DNA from: Terana coerulea
Lineage: Eukaryota; Basidiomycota; Agaricomycetes; Polyporales; Phanerochaetaceae
DNA: 64,000 nt
Direction: 5' to 3'
NCBI GenBank assembly: GCA_024811115.1
Contig: JAKOGH010000743.1
Coordinates: forward strand, 272,370 to 336,369
Shown piece by piece: positions 11,035 through 22,980 of this stretch. The translations under genes were made by a program, and so were the position numbers. The notes beneath the pieces were generated by a model. The model made no database searches. It had not been told where the DNA came from and worked only from the letters and a program-made list of their open reading frames with translations. The number at the start of each line of letters is the position of its first letter. Positions within the stretch are counted from its first letter, which is position 1.

Positions 11035-12658
11035 TTATGAGGTCTGGTAGATCTGGACGTACTTGACTTCCCAGTCTGTGGTGAGAGGATCGATGTAAAT
11101 ATGGGGCAGGCATGCAGATGAGAAGAGACGTACAAGCTTGCGCGAACGCAGCGCCGTTCTGGCGTACATACTGCTCACAAGTCGAGACGCCAGTAGACGC
11201 AGCGCAGCTTTGATCCTGTCCTGGAATACCCGAGCTGCCCCACACGCCGCTTGCCCAATCGCCACTGAAAGTACATGTCAGGAGCTGAACACCGTGTCTT
11301 GACGATTAAAGACGCACCAAAGAGTGGTATCGAAGATGGCAGAGTGCGTGTTGAAGAACTGGAAGGGGTTGCAGCCCGAGGCAGCCCACGAAGCCATCGG
11401 CGTACCCCAGTTATCGGGAAGCGGCGCGTTTGCAGTGATGTCCGATGGTATGGAGTTCCGTGGGAAGAACCATATAGCGACACCGGAGTTATCCCACTTC
11501 ATGATGTATACCCCGCCTCCGTTCCCGTTGAAGGCAGCACCAAACGAGTTCGTTTGAGCAGCACGCACGCCGCAGCCCTGGTTTCCCGTCTGTGCTGCGG
11601 CGCAGTTCGTCCCACCGACTACGGTGCCGGAGATGCCGAGTGTGGACGCGCTGGAGCTGGAGAGCGTGCAGCCGGGGTTCGTGTGGATCGTGGCCTGGTT
11701 GTTCGTATACGTGTTCACGCCTGGTATCTCCTTGAGCATGCATTTTACACCGCCCACTTGAGACTCACCTTCGACGATATCGATCTCTCCGCCCGCAGGC
11801 CAGTTGGGCCCGTTACTCCAGAACGCAGGCCATGTCCCACACCCAGTCGGCATATGTACAGAGTCCATGATGACCAACCCGCCCGTATACGTCTTCTGCG
11901 TCGTAATCCGGATGCTCTGGCGTGTGTTGGCGACCTGTGGAGTTGTCTCCACGCGCATGATGGCATTTCCGGCGCTGTTAATTTCTGTTAAGTTCGCGGA
12001 TTGCTGTATGGGAGATAATGCGTCGAGCAGTTAGCCGTAGCAAAATGAGAAGGACCACGCACCGAAGTGGGCTCGTCGATATAGGTCACGATGCCATTGG
12101 TTGGGTCTGAGCCGGTGAAGAAGTCCCATCCGTTGAAGAACGAGCTGCCTTGCTGAATACATGTGGCTAATTAGTGAATGGGCAATTACTAGGGCAAAGG
12201 GTACTCACATAGCTCTGGATCATCTTCCAAGGCGAAGAAGCGCCACCACCTGCGCCTGCAGTCGCCGTGGGCGTCGAGCCTGCCGAGTGCGGCGATGTGC
12301 TCGTCCCTGTAGCCTTGCCATTAGATGCCGTGGTCGCAGAGGGCTGGAAACTGATGGTGCTTGTACCGTTTCCGATCACGTTCGTCCCATTGCCGTTCGT
12401 GAGGCCCGAGCCCGCAGAGTTGACGCAGTAGACGCGGCTGTTGCCCACCGCGGCGGGCTGCTGCTGCTGGTCGGCGGCGAGAATGCCGCGGAAGGACAGG
12501 CGCAGATCGCGCGCGAGGCCTGCGCTGCGCTTGACGGCATGGCGATGTGCGCGTGTGGCGGCCCGTGCGAGGGTCTCGGAGCCCCGTGAGAGGAGATTGG
12601 CGTCCGATGCGCCGGCGTTGGCGAGCAAGAAGAGGACGAGCGGGACGTGGAAGTACAT
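11035..12658 (-). CDS. Secreted GH16 endo-beta-1,3(4)-glucanase
   Basis: The 465-residue protein begins with a signal peptide (MYFHVPLVLFLLANAGASDA). A Ser/Thr/Gly/Asn-rich linker of about 120 residues follows, then a GH16 domain from roughly WDFFTGSDPTNG. The catalytic motif is complete: GGEIDIVEGE gives the E-x-D-x-x-E nucleophile/acid arrangement. Downstream signatures are GGVYIMKWD, PDNWG, NTHSAIFDTTLCGDWASGVW and CEQYV. This resembles the laminarinase subgroup known from white-rot fungi, which act on beta-1,3/1,6-glucan of fungal walls or hemicellulose. Exons keeping phase are 12658-12209, 12152-12063, 12003-11318, 11264-11134 and 11075-11035. Exact substrate cannot be read from sequence. 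Confidence 0.93.
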
Positions 12659-14260
12659 GCTGGGCCCGGGCTCGACGGCGGGTGTGGTAAGGACAGAGGG
12701 GGACGGAGGGGTGGCGGAAAGCTAGGACCTGGCACAGCCGAGGTGGTGGTGGCAGAAGAAGAAGGGCAGCGTTCTGCGCTGCGCTGGGGGCCTAAAAATA
12801 AAGAGGATATGTCGGCAGAAAGCAGGGGCTGGAAAGCCTTCTTTCTGGCTCTGGGCGGGAAAGAAAAGTGGAGGAGCCAAAGCGTGGATGGAGAGCACCA
12901 CAAAGTCGCCGGAGCTCTGCCGACGCCCGTGCAATCTTCTCGACACGAGGCAGCCATGATACCACTTCGCTCGGGGGCTTCCTGTTTGTTCTACCGGCCT
13001 CGAGGACAATGGCCGACCGTGCTCGCAACCAAGCTGCTCGCTATTGTCGGCCAGCGCGCGACTATCACTGGCCAGACGTCCAAGCTCGACGCTTACTTGT
13101 ACCGCTTTCGGCGTCGAGGCTGGTGAAGCCGCCCGAGTACGCCCCATCAGCTGGTCAACCGACCGTTGCAAGCATGCAGCAAGAGGTAACGAGTACCTCG
13201 AGGAAATAGGGTGCAGGTGTGTACCGTGGGCAGTGCTTGTGCATGGTGATCGCAGTCAAAGTGCAAGAGGGTTCAGGAAAGCTGGGGTTCTGGATAGCCC
13301 TTGATAAACGCGTAGAACCCGGCAAATTAACTGCTTTAATACATAGCAGTATTGATATCCACTCGGTGAGCATCTTAAAAGAAATTTAGGTGACTTTCTG
13401 AACGCATTGAAGTATGCCCTATAGTACTCATGGGTCATTTACAGTGGACTGGCTTTCTACCTACCGCCGCGACCGAATCCTGCAGTACTTTTTACTTGGG
13501 GTGTAGGGCTCAACACGATGGAACGACGGAACAACGACCTCCGGATTCATATCCGAGCGGAGCTAGCCAGGCAGCAAAGGTATGTCAAGCAAATCTAACT
13601 CCCTTTGCTTCCGTCTTCTCGAATTTCGAAAACACGGGATGAAACTTCGCCGCTGCGTTGCACTTCGTCGATCAAGGTCGTCCATGCAAATCTGGGCCAT
13701 ATAGTAACCTTGGGGCAGATACAGAGAAGCATCGGAACACAGGAAGCGGAACTGTAGCCGGGATACGAATCAGTGAACTCGTATATGTGGTATCTTCCGG
13801 GTCCATGGGCTTCCTTTGGTTCTAGCACAAACGTGGGGATAGAATGGAAACTTCCTTAAACCCCTGGAATCACAGCAATCAACCTTGCTACTATTACGGT
13901 ATACGCAGAAACACCAGTTTTTTCTGCATGATACTATAGCTTTACCTGAAGCCTGAAGGTACGCATGGTTGCTCTGGAGTTTCTGCCTGTGAGCGCTTGT
14001 GGAACCGTAGCATGTTGTTCTGTGTCGGTTCTGTGAAGAATGGGTGTTATATAAAATCCCGCGTTGTTTCACAAAAGACAGCTCAAAAGAACGGAAGCAG
14101 AGGGATGAATATCTGGATTTAGGCCTCAGGTCTTCTGTGCTCAGCCAAAGACAGACCAAAGACAAATTCTTAAGTAACGGTTGCTTACGTAAGCTGATCC
14201 TCCATTTAGAGCCAGCGCGACGCGACACAGCCAGGACTCCGTCGAATCAGCGGCTTGGGC
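12659..14260. promoter_or_regulatory. Long divergent intergenic region, GH16 to acetyl-CoA transporter
   Basis: These 1.6 kb separate two divergent start codons. The left third is GC-rich and purine/pyrimidine-skewed (CT-rich on the minus strand, GH16 5' leader). The rest is plain spacer with moderate GC. Several open frames overlap each other on both strands, and none shows splice-consistent extension or a recognisable domain. Confidence 0.45.
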
Positions 14261-16569
14261 ATGTCTTCAAACGAGCCGCCACGTCGACGCAAGAAACAGG
14301 GCAAACGCAAGCAAAATACACACGCTTCCGACGAGGACGCCATGCCACGCAGCCCAAGGGCGCACGCCACTTCGCTCGAGAGCATTTCGATCCAGCCACG
14401 CACCCCCAGGACGGCTCGGGCGAATGGCATCCACGGGTGGACTCCGGCGGATGGGCAGCCGATAGATGAGGTGGAGCTTAGCTTGCTCGGTGAGGACGAG
14501 CGGCGGCAGGCTGCGAACGGGATGACAGTGGAGAGGAGCAGGCCTACCTAGCGCAAGCAGACAAGAAGGCTATTTCTACTAAAGACAAGCGGGCAATAGC
14601 ACTGCTTATTGTATTATGTGAGTCTTTAGCTCGGATGTGCTTTCGCCATGTTCTGAAACTGTTCAGACCTTATTCAAGGGTTCCCAGTGAGTGATCTACC
14701 CAACGACGCCGTGCAGAAGCTCATCCTGTCATAGTTGGGATTGGCACTAGGATCGCTGCCGTTCCTTCTGCGAGAACACTTGTCATATTCCCAGCTCGCC
14801 GTCTTCTCGCTTGCGAGTTACCCATATTCCCTGAAACTGCTATGGTCGCCCATTGTAGATTCGCTCTTCTTTCGCTCCGTTGGTCGCCGCAAGTCCTGGA
14901 TTATACCCATGCAATTAATTATTGGTACCCTAATGCTAGTAATATCTCTCAACGCGGAAGAGTTCATGAACCACGTCGGTCATTTTCTTCTTGCTCAGTT
15001 TCGGTCACCTTACCTCTGCCATAGCCCTCGGAACATATCTATTCAATATCTATAGCGTTCACCACGCTCGTGACGATGTCCGCGACCCAAGACATTGCTG
15101 TTGATGGTATGTCAGTTTACGAGCTGATAGGCGTACCTGACTGACATGCACGACGCCAAGGCTGGGCTCTTACGCTCTTGTCTCAAGAAAATCTACCCTA
15201 CGCTAGCACGTGTCAGACGATTGGGCTCAATACTGGCTATTTTGCCTCTTTTACTGTCTTCCTTGCCCTCAACAGCGAATCTTTCTCGTAAGTAATAACA
15301 AAGTGATTACCATTTGGATAACAGCTGATATTGTTCACCTATGTGCAGACAGAGATGGGGCATTCCTCGTCTTCTCCTCAGCCAGTATATGATATTTTGC
15401 AGTGCGATGTCTTTCATGGTCACCGTTTGGCTCTTTTTCGTTAAGGAGGTGAGATCAGCCGTACGTATTGGGGTGAACTTGGTCATTGACTCAGCTTAGG
15501 ATAAGGATGCGGAGGGCGAGGATCTCAGTGTCAAGACCGTTTACAAGACAATGTGGAACATCTGCAAGCTCAGACGTACGTCGCAATCCTTCCCGAGCCA
15601 AATATCGTTGCTGAAAGCAATCTATTTATGGACAGATGTTCAAATCCTCTGTCTCTTACATTTGTTCGCAAAAATAGGATGGGCTGCCAGCGACGCCGCC
15701 AGTCAGCTGAAGATGGTCGAGAAGGGCCTTGGACGCGAAGACTTGGCAATCGCTGTTCTCATCGACTTCCCCTTCCAGATGCTCGCAGGCTGGGTCGCCG
15801 GCCGGTGGTCAAGAGGAGAGAAGCCGTTGCGTCCATGGATGATTGCGTTCTGGCCCCGACTGCTACTGGCGCTCGCGGCGACGCTCGTCGTGTACTGGTT
15901 TCCGAAGCCGCCAATCTCAATGGGTTTCTTCGTGCTATTGGTCCTGCAGACAGTACTGTCGTCCTTCGCTGGGTCTGTCGCTTTCTTTTCTTACATTAAT
16001 CTTTTACTGAGTTATGTCACAGTACTGTCCAATTCGGAGGCATATCCGCGTTCCACACGAGGATCTCAGATCCGGTAGTTGGAGGGACATATATGACGGT
16101 AAGGCAACTCGTGTCCGGATTTTCTACCACGTATTGACCAGGTGACAGCTGCTGGCGACTTTCACGAACTTGGGTGGCACATGGCCGAGATTCTTCGTCT
16201 TGAAGGGTACGAACCGCAATTTCATTGATACGAGTATGCACCATTGACAAACCTCGCCTTGCAGGTGTGGACTTCTTCACAGAAGCGACATGCAAGATCA
16301 AGGACCAGGGACTGTCAGTCAAAGCAGCAGAGTGTGTGTCTGACCACGGCAAGCAAGCTTGCACAGACCTTGGTGGTGAATGCATCACAGAACGCGACGG
16401 ATTTTACATCGTGTCTGCTGTGTGCATAGGCCTGGGAGTCATTTCTGTTATATTCCACATGATCCCTACCGCGAGGAAGCTTCAAGGTTAGTACCCATTG
16501 CGTCACAAGCACAGCCAGTCGTTGACGCCTTCTATAGCTGTTCCACCCAGCAAATGGCGAGTAACATGA
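14261..16569 (+). CDS. Acetyl-CoA transporter, SLC33A1/AT-1 family (major facilitator)
   Basis: The family imports cytosolic acetyl-CoA into the ER/Golgi lumen. A disordered basic N-terminus (MSSNEPPRRRKKQGKRK) precedes the core. Key blocks are KRAIALLIVLYLIQGFPLG, YPYSLKLLWSPIVDS, GRRKSWIIPMQ, the family hallmark ATQDIAVDGWALTLLS, ASTCQTIGLNTGYF, KIGWAASDAAS, and the GGTWP block in the second half. It ends PPSKWRV-Thr-stop at 16569. About ten to twelve hydrophobic spans are visible. At least seven short introns are needed. Between GEDERRQAANG and DDSGEEQAYL the frame changes by one base at the GGG of 14519-14521; a fourth G would restore it. The ATG at 14261 is the first in frame. Confidence 0.9.
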
Positions 16570-16898
16570 CCGTTGGGTTTGGATTCGCTCTCTGCGGGTA
16601 TTCGGGCGCGACCACGCTCATGTGTATATCGAGATGTATGTGGGAGACAGTGTAACAACGTGGTGAAAACGAGGACATGACACAATTTATTTTCCGTTAT
16701 TTTTGAATTTCACGTCGTGAGGCGCGCCTGCCCTGAGGTTGCCCACCGTGACGGGCGCCTGTGCAGATTACTGCCCGTCTTCTGCTTCAAAGGATAGCTT
16801 GACTTCTCCCGCTTTGCCTTGAGCTCTCACCACCCACACATCCGCCCTCGTCGCCCTCTGGCACATTGAGCACTTTCCCCGCTATTCTCATCTTGAAA
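16570..16898. promoter_or_regulatory. Tandem intergenic region, promoter of the GYF gene
   Basis: These 330 bases lie between the transporter stop and the next start. The last 90 bases are CT-rich, as in other 5' leaders of this window. No clear TATA element is seen. Confidence 0.45.
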
Positions 16899-19800
16899 AT
16901 GACCACCACCACCATGCACTTTGGTCCCGAGTGGATGCGTACGAAGCAAGCTCCGTTGCGCTCAAACCCTTCGCCGCCATTGACGACCTCTGCATCTACC
17001 GGAGCGTCCTCATATTCTGCCCTAGTCCAACCGGTGACACAGGCACCGCCTGAGAAACGCGACCTCACGCACCCATTCCGGTACTCGAAGGAGGATTTAA
17101 TCAGGATTTTTAAAGAAGGTGGCGGGAAAGGCGGCCTTGGCCTGGAGGTAGAGAGGTGGGAGGGCATCGTCAGAGAGCTGGGCGCGGATCCTATCTCACT
17201 CAAAGAGCCGGGGGAAGGTGAAAAGAAGGTCGGTGGCAGGCGAAACTCGGCGCGTGCTATTTTCTCACTCCGTTCGTGCGCACACAGCTTTTCGCTGGCC
17301 CGGCTCAATTCTGAAATGCGCCGCCGACCTTCGACTGATTACCTCTCGCTTTCGACCCCTGGACTGACCGAACGCCCTAAGCTGAACCACAGCACGACTG
17401 GTCCCGGCAGTCCGCTGAGGGAGCGGCTTGGTGGCTTTATGGGTCGCAGAAGAGATAGCACCGGTCAGCACCCTTGCTCTCATTTCGTCTTCTTGGCTTA
17501 CCTTCAGTACTTTATCCTCCAGACCAGATCCCATTGACGTTGCCCAGAAAGCTATCTCAATCTTCTCTGCAACCACCCTTGCTTTCACCTCGAGACCCGC
17601 TTCCTTCTCCGCGGACTCGTATGTCTGGAGCATCCGGTATTGATGGCGTTCTGAGTGACTCTTGGTCCGCGAGGAGACGTGCATCTGAAGGTCTTCTGAA
17701 GACTACTAGCCGTGGTGGGGAAACTAGCGACAGCCATGATACTCCTCAGCCAAATGGCATCAAGGAGGAGGAAGAGGATCGAGCAGCTGCTGAGGGCGGA
17801 GGTGCATTGAACGGGGCGAGCAATGCACCTCACTCTGATGCGCCACCAGCAAACTCAGTCAATGAGCAGGGTGTGGGCGTGGACGCTGCCGGCACTGGAA
17901 TTGCGAAGTTGTCGCTGAACACGACCGACCTGAATCCTACTTCGGCCGCTCCGCGTACTCCTGGGAATGCTGCACCAGGGGCACCTCCTCCTGGAATCGT
18001 TGATATCAGTACCATCGAGTGGTCGTACCTTGATCCCCAGGGACAAGTGCAAGGTAAGATGCCCTCGAAGACGTTTCTGCGACAAGCTTACACTCGGGTC
18101 TGTAGGTCCATTCCCTGCTTCTACGATGCAGAAGTGGTACGAAGATGGGTACTTCACACCGGCCTTGCTCATGAAGCGTACCCACATCGACACCGAATGG
18201 ACACCTGTCTCTGAGCTCCTTCGACGCGCAGGCAACCCACGCCTCTTCTTGACTCCTCTTCAGGAGGCTCCCCCGCCTGGTCTCCCTCGTCGCGACCCTC
18301 TTCTTGATGGCCCTGCTCCAGATGGGACATTTGGTTCTCCCTTCTCACCCATACCTTCACGCACGCTTCGCTCTACTGCTATGGAATCGTACCTGCACAA
18401 CGGCGGCGTTCCCGACTCTCCTTCCTCTTCTTTCAGCGGTGCTGGTAGGTTCGCCAATGCCTCGCCCGACCCAGCGTCGTTTGGTATAGGCCGTCCTCAC
18501 TTCAATGGTTCGCCTGTGGGTCCACGTTTCGCATCTTTGGTCGGGAATGGCGAGCCGCAGAGACGCTCTACGTTCGATGAGGGCGTAGAGCCTGGCCTCG
18601 TCTCTCGACCCTCGTTTGGTAACCACGCACCAGGCAGGGCCTCGTCTATCGATGGTCTTGCATACCAATGTGCGTCTGCATCCCTCCTTCGGTTGGTGCT
18701 CCTCTAATGTCTTGTAAAGCCGTGGAAGGCAATGGTGTACCTGAGAATGGAGGGTCTTACGGTTCAGGTGTCGCGCAGGGCCATGATAGTCTCTTCGGCA
18801 ACCGAGGTGCTTTCCACGCGGCTCGTACCTCCCAAGGCAGTCCAATGCGCAATGGCCAGGCTACGATTGGAATCAACGACTCCTTCACTGGATTCCGCGA
18901 AGGTCCCCGACTTCTCAACCGCGACTTGTACACACATTCGACTGAACCGCAGGCTATTAACTTACCCTTTGCAAACGGCAATGCATCATATTCCAATGGC
19001 CAACCGTTCGGACAGACTCAACTACCATATGGATCGCAGCTTGATGCTCGATCGACACACTCCTACCCGATATTGGATCAGCAGCCATTGCCCAGCCCTT
19101 TAGCTACCCAGCAACGCTTTCAACAACCCTTCGCCACTACTCCTGCCGCGCAACCTTCATGGCCTCCACAGGACACTCGTCGTCCTGGTCCTTTCGATCC
19201 TGAATACCCAACCTCACGGAACACTATCATTCAGCACACTATCACTCCTTCTCAGCCTCTCGCGCAGCCCCATGTGGCACCTGGGGTCTCTGTCACCAAC
19301 GATCAGTCTCCTTGGCTTGCGGCCTCGCAAGGCGTCGTCCAAGAGCCATGGGCACCTGATAGCCTCACGGCGGCGAACCTCGGACAACACAACAGGCAGC
19401 ATGAAGAGACAGACGTGCAACAGGAGGAAGAACCGGCCATTCAGGGACATGTTGCCGAAGGTGTTCCCGTGCCCGGGGCAATTCAAGACTTCGCGTGAAC
19501 CTGCTGCACCTGCGGTTGCTGAACCGACCAAAGCCGACAAGCGGCGCAGAAAGGCTAGTGCCCAGGTTGACAGCAATGTACTCGCACCGAAGGTAGCGCC
19601 TGCTCCCGCGGCAGCCCCCGTTGCAAAATCACCTTCGCCAGCTCCTCCATCTGCTGAGCCCTCCAAACCCGCTTGGGCTGTCGGCGAGGATGACAAGAAG
19701 ACCAAGCCCTCTGGCGCTGCACTCGGACTTCGCGAGATCCAGGAGATGGAGACGAAGAAGCTCGAAACGCGTAAGGCCGCCGAGCGTGAGCGCGAACGTA

Positions 19801-20846
19801 CTGCCCGTGCCGCTGCCGCTGCGGCTTCCGCTGCTTCGGACGAAGTCCACACCCTCTCATGGGGCTTACCTACGTCTCAGGCGGGAGCTCGGGCTGCTGC
19901 AGGTGTCAAGGAGTCTGCTTCGCCTCAAACCGCTGGGTCACCTGCAACTCCTAACACCCCGGTGTGGACTGCAACTGCTAAGGCACCGTCAGTAAAGAAA
20001 ACGATGAAGGAGATTCAAGAAGAGGAGGAGAAGCGTAAGAAGCTGGCGGCTAAGGAAAAGGAGACTGTTGCTGCCGCTGCCCGCAGGGCATACGCGGATA
20101 CTACGACCAAGGTGAGCCGCTTGGGTTGTCGGGGTCGAACTATGAGCTTACTAAAGATTGATAGCCTGTGGCCCCTGCACAGTCAGGGAGGTGCTTGGTC
20201 GACTGTAGGTTCCAGCGGCAAGTCCAATGTTGCGGCTGCAACTCCTCCAACACGTCCCACCATCACTACCGCATCCTCCACGAAGACCGTTACTGGCTCC
20301 GCTGCGACGCCGACTTTGTCGGCTGCTTCTGTCGTCTCCCGCGCCGCTGTTGTTCCTCCCACGCCTGCACGGTCGCCTATGATCACCAGCACCGTGAAGC
20401 TGGCTGCTGCGCCACCCAAGGAGGAAACAGCGTCGGCCCCATCACTTGATTTCCTCAAGTGGTTGACTGATTCCCTGAAGGGTTTGAACAGCTCCGTCAA
20501 CAGTATGTCTCGTATTATATGCTTAATAATGTACACACGACTGACATGTTGTGTAGTGGAAGATATCACGTCGATGCTGCTCTCCTTCCCTCTGGATCCG
20601 GACCCTTCCACAGTCGAGCTCATCACCGATCTCATTTACGCTAACAGCACCACACTGGATGGGCGCAGGTTTGCGGCTGAGTTCGTCAGCAAACGCAAGG
20701 CCGACAGCAGAGCTCCCTCTACTGCGAGCACTGCTGGTAAGCCCCTGTCGATCGCAGACGTCGTCAAGACTCAGCCCAAGCCTGCCGGCAATGAGTGGGG
20801 CGGGTTCAAGGTCGTAAACAAGAAAAAGAAGGCTGGGAAGGCGTGA
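16899..20846 (+). CDS. GYF-domain translational regulator, Smy2/GIGYF family
   Basis: The N-terminus MTTTTMHFGPEWMRTKQ matches the FGPEWLR block of GIGYF proteins. It is followed by HPFRYSKEDLIRIF, which contains a YX4L-phi cap-binding-protein contact (YSKEDLI) in the place where GIGYF1/2 bind 4EHP. The GYF domain (about 18006-18250) has IEWSYLDPQGQVQ, GPFPASTMQKWYEDGYF and LLMKRT, split by an intron at the GPF loop. GYF domains bind PPG-phi peptides. A long Pro/Ser/Gln-rich region and an Ala/Glu/Lys coiled-coil segment (EIQEMETKKLETRKAAERER and onward) follow. The C-terminus ends WGGFKVVNKKKKAGKA, typical of the family. Yeast Smy2 and animal GIGYF act in mRNA repression. The frame breaks once at the GGGG of 19475-19478; three G restore PVPGQFKTSREPAAP. 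Confidence 0.92.
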
Positions 20847-21095
20847 GTGTCCTTCGTCGCCTCCCAAGTTCCCTAGCGCGTGGTGCCCCAGTATAATTGT
20901 ATACCTGTATGCCAACACTAGTACCTTGTTGTAATGCTAATCCTCGCGACTCTTCCGTCCTCCATATCAGTGCTGTATGTTATATAGAGCGTTACATTAC
21001 ATTTGAGGTACATATGAGGTACGTTCCAAGTGAGCACGATCGCTACATCGACCTCACTACAAGAGCCTGTTTCTACCGATACAGATAGGGATACA
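20847..21095. other. Convergent 3' spacer
   Basis: About 250 bases separate two convergent stops. This is 3' UTR sequence on both sides and nothing else is visible. Confidence 0.5.
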
Positions 21096-22548
21096 TCAAG
21101 GGTTTGCAGGTGGCTCTGCGGCATTCATACCGAGCAGCTCGTGTAAATTGGCTTCCATAGCTGAATCATCCAGGAACCCATCCAGGTTGAAGTCCGCAGA
21201 AGTGGCCGAATTCAGGACCTCCAGCATTGCGGATGGCGACTGAGCCATCAGGTTCGCCGGGTCCATGTTTTGAGCCTGCGGCTGTGAAGTCGACTGAGGG
21301 ATGTCGGATGCCGGGACTTGGTTGGGAGGGATGCCTTGGTCTGCAAGAAATAGTGCTGCACTAGCATTCGCGGCTTCAAGGTCCGAGGGCTGGTCCAAAG
21401 TGCCGAACAGATCGAGGTCGATAACGATATCTTCTTGCTTAACCGGTATGTTCGCGTTGCTGGTAGTAACGTCGGAGCCGGAGGCGGTAGCGTCTCCGAA
21501 AAGATCCATATCCAGCTGAAGGTCGTCGATGTCGATAGGCTTGTCTGCCGAGCTACCCAGCGGGCCTTCAACCACGACATTATGGTTTGACCCCACCACG
21601 TCCTCCGGAATTTGGAGATCATCTGTGTCCGGTGGGCCAAAGGGGTAGTCTGGAGGCAATTTGGATATGCTAGATCTAGGAGCGCTAGCGAACGTCACTG
21701 GCGACGCCATCCCACTCGGGAGCATGAGCTCGTCGGGATTAATTCGAAGAGTTGTAGACGACAAGTCGAGCTTGTGCGGGAATGGAGGGCGGTGCAGGGA
21801 GGACAGTGAGATGGTAGACTGTCTGCGCGCAGTTAACCCCGTTTTATTTGCGGACGGCGTTGTAGGTGAAAGCATGACTGATTCCGTCTCTTGAGTTGGA
21901 GAGAGGAGAGGCGATTCTGTGACCGGTGGTGCTTCAGCTGCTCTGGCTTTTGCCGCGGCTTCTTCTTCCACTGCTTGTATGCGCCTCTTCTCCCGTTCAA
22001 GGTCGCGCCTTAGCACAGTAATTGCGCGCTGCTGGGAACAGATTCAATCGTTGGAAAGCATACTACAAAATGCAAATGGCGCTCACCAGTTTCGATTGAA
22101 TGGCATCGCACAGCTGATCGTATTTCTCGACATCTCGTCCGAGAGCTGAAGTCAACGTACGTGGAGGATACGGTGCATGCCTATGAATGCCACTGCGCAT
22201 GCGATGATTAGATCAATGCAAGAGTTATAGAGTAGAAAGTACGCATACAGCCTCTTAGTATCAGCATAGAACCTGTACACTTGGCCGGTCCTCACAACAG
22301 CGGACTGAAGGATGGTCAAAAAGTTCGATTCAGGGAAGCAAAGCAGCTGAACTCACTCTTAGAGTTTCCGACAATGCTTTCGCCTCTGGAATCAAAATGC
22401 CTTGTGGGATGGGTGGGGGAGCTGCAGCCACGGGGACTGGAGGCGGGGGCATGGCCTGTGCATTCTGAGTCTTCGGTAGGGCATTCAGAGCCCCATCCTT
22501 CCCAGCGTTCGAGGGCTTGCGTTGCACAGGACGAGGTTTAGGTGCCAT
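21096..22548 (-). CDS. Unrecognised acidic protein with repeated DLDLFG motifs
   Basis: I do not recognise the family. Four exons keep phase (22548-22357, 22304-22249, 22192-22087, 22031-21096) and give 429 residues. An Ala/Pro-rich N-terminus with a basic start (MAPKPRPVQRKP) precedes a predicted helical block: RSAVVRTGQVYRFYADTKRL, GRDVEKYDQLCDAIQSKL and a charged coil LRRDLEREKRRIQAVEEEAA. The long C-terminal half is disordered and contains two related acidic-hydrophobic segments, DIDDLQLDMDLFGDA and DIVIDLDLFGTLD, then FNLDGFLDDSAMEANLHELL. Such segments resemble transactivation or co-activator contact motifs, so a nuclear role (for instance a Mediator-like or co-activator subunit) is a guess. 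Confidence 0.75.
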
Positions 22549-22980
22549 GTTGATAGTTTAACAATAATTTACAGTTCCTGGACGCTGTTTGTGAGGTCCT
22601 GAATGAACTGTATAGCCTCCAGTGTATGTACACGGGGACGCGGCAAGGTCTTGAGAGATATATGACAACGGCTCCTTCTTGCAGTTACAAGTCGCGTGTG
22701 AGGTATGGGTGCGTTGGGACGGTTGGGCTATGTGGACAATGACATGTGGGAGAAAGCAGAGATGAGGCGGACCAGTCAGAATTGATGCGCGCACATACAC
22801 CTGCTCCGTACTTCCATCCCGCGATATCGCTGGCCGCCACTTTCTCACACTCCGAGGAGACTACTACATCTCCGAGGCTCGCCGTTGGAGGGATTTGGAC
22901 TTGAACGGATGAGACAGCTGCACTCCAGGCTTCTGTGACGGACACCGGTGGACTCCCCTTGCGCAGGTCGTCCGAGTATC
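22549..22980. promoter_or_regulatory. Divergent promoter region
   Basis: These 430 bases lie between the divergent starts of the acidic protein and the UVRAG-like gene. I saw no repeat or coding signal. Confidence 0.45.

Noticed and set aside
10451..11245. A 264-codon minus-strand open frame
   Set aside because: It overlaps the 5' part of the SprT-like gene and the last two exons of the GH16 gene in other frames, has poor codon bias and no recognisable domain.
11275..11991. A 238-codon plus-strand frame opposite the GH16 gene
   Set aside because: It is the antisense shadow of a strongly conserved exon with an intact catalytic motif.
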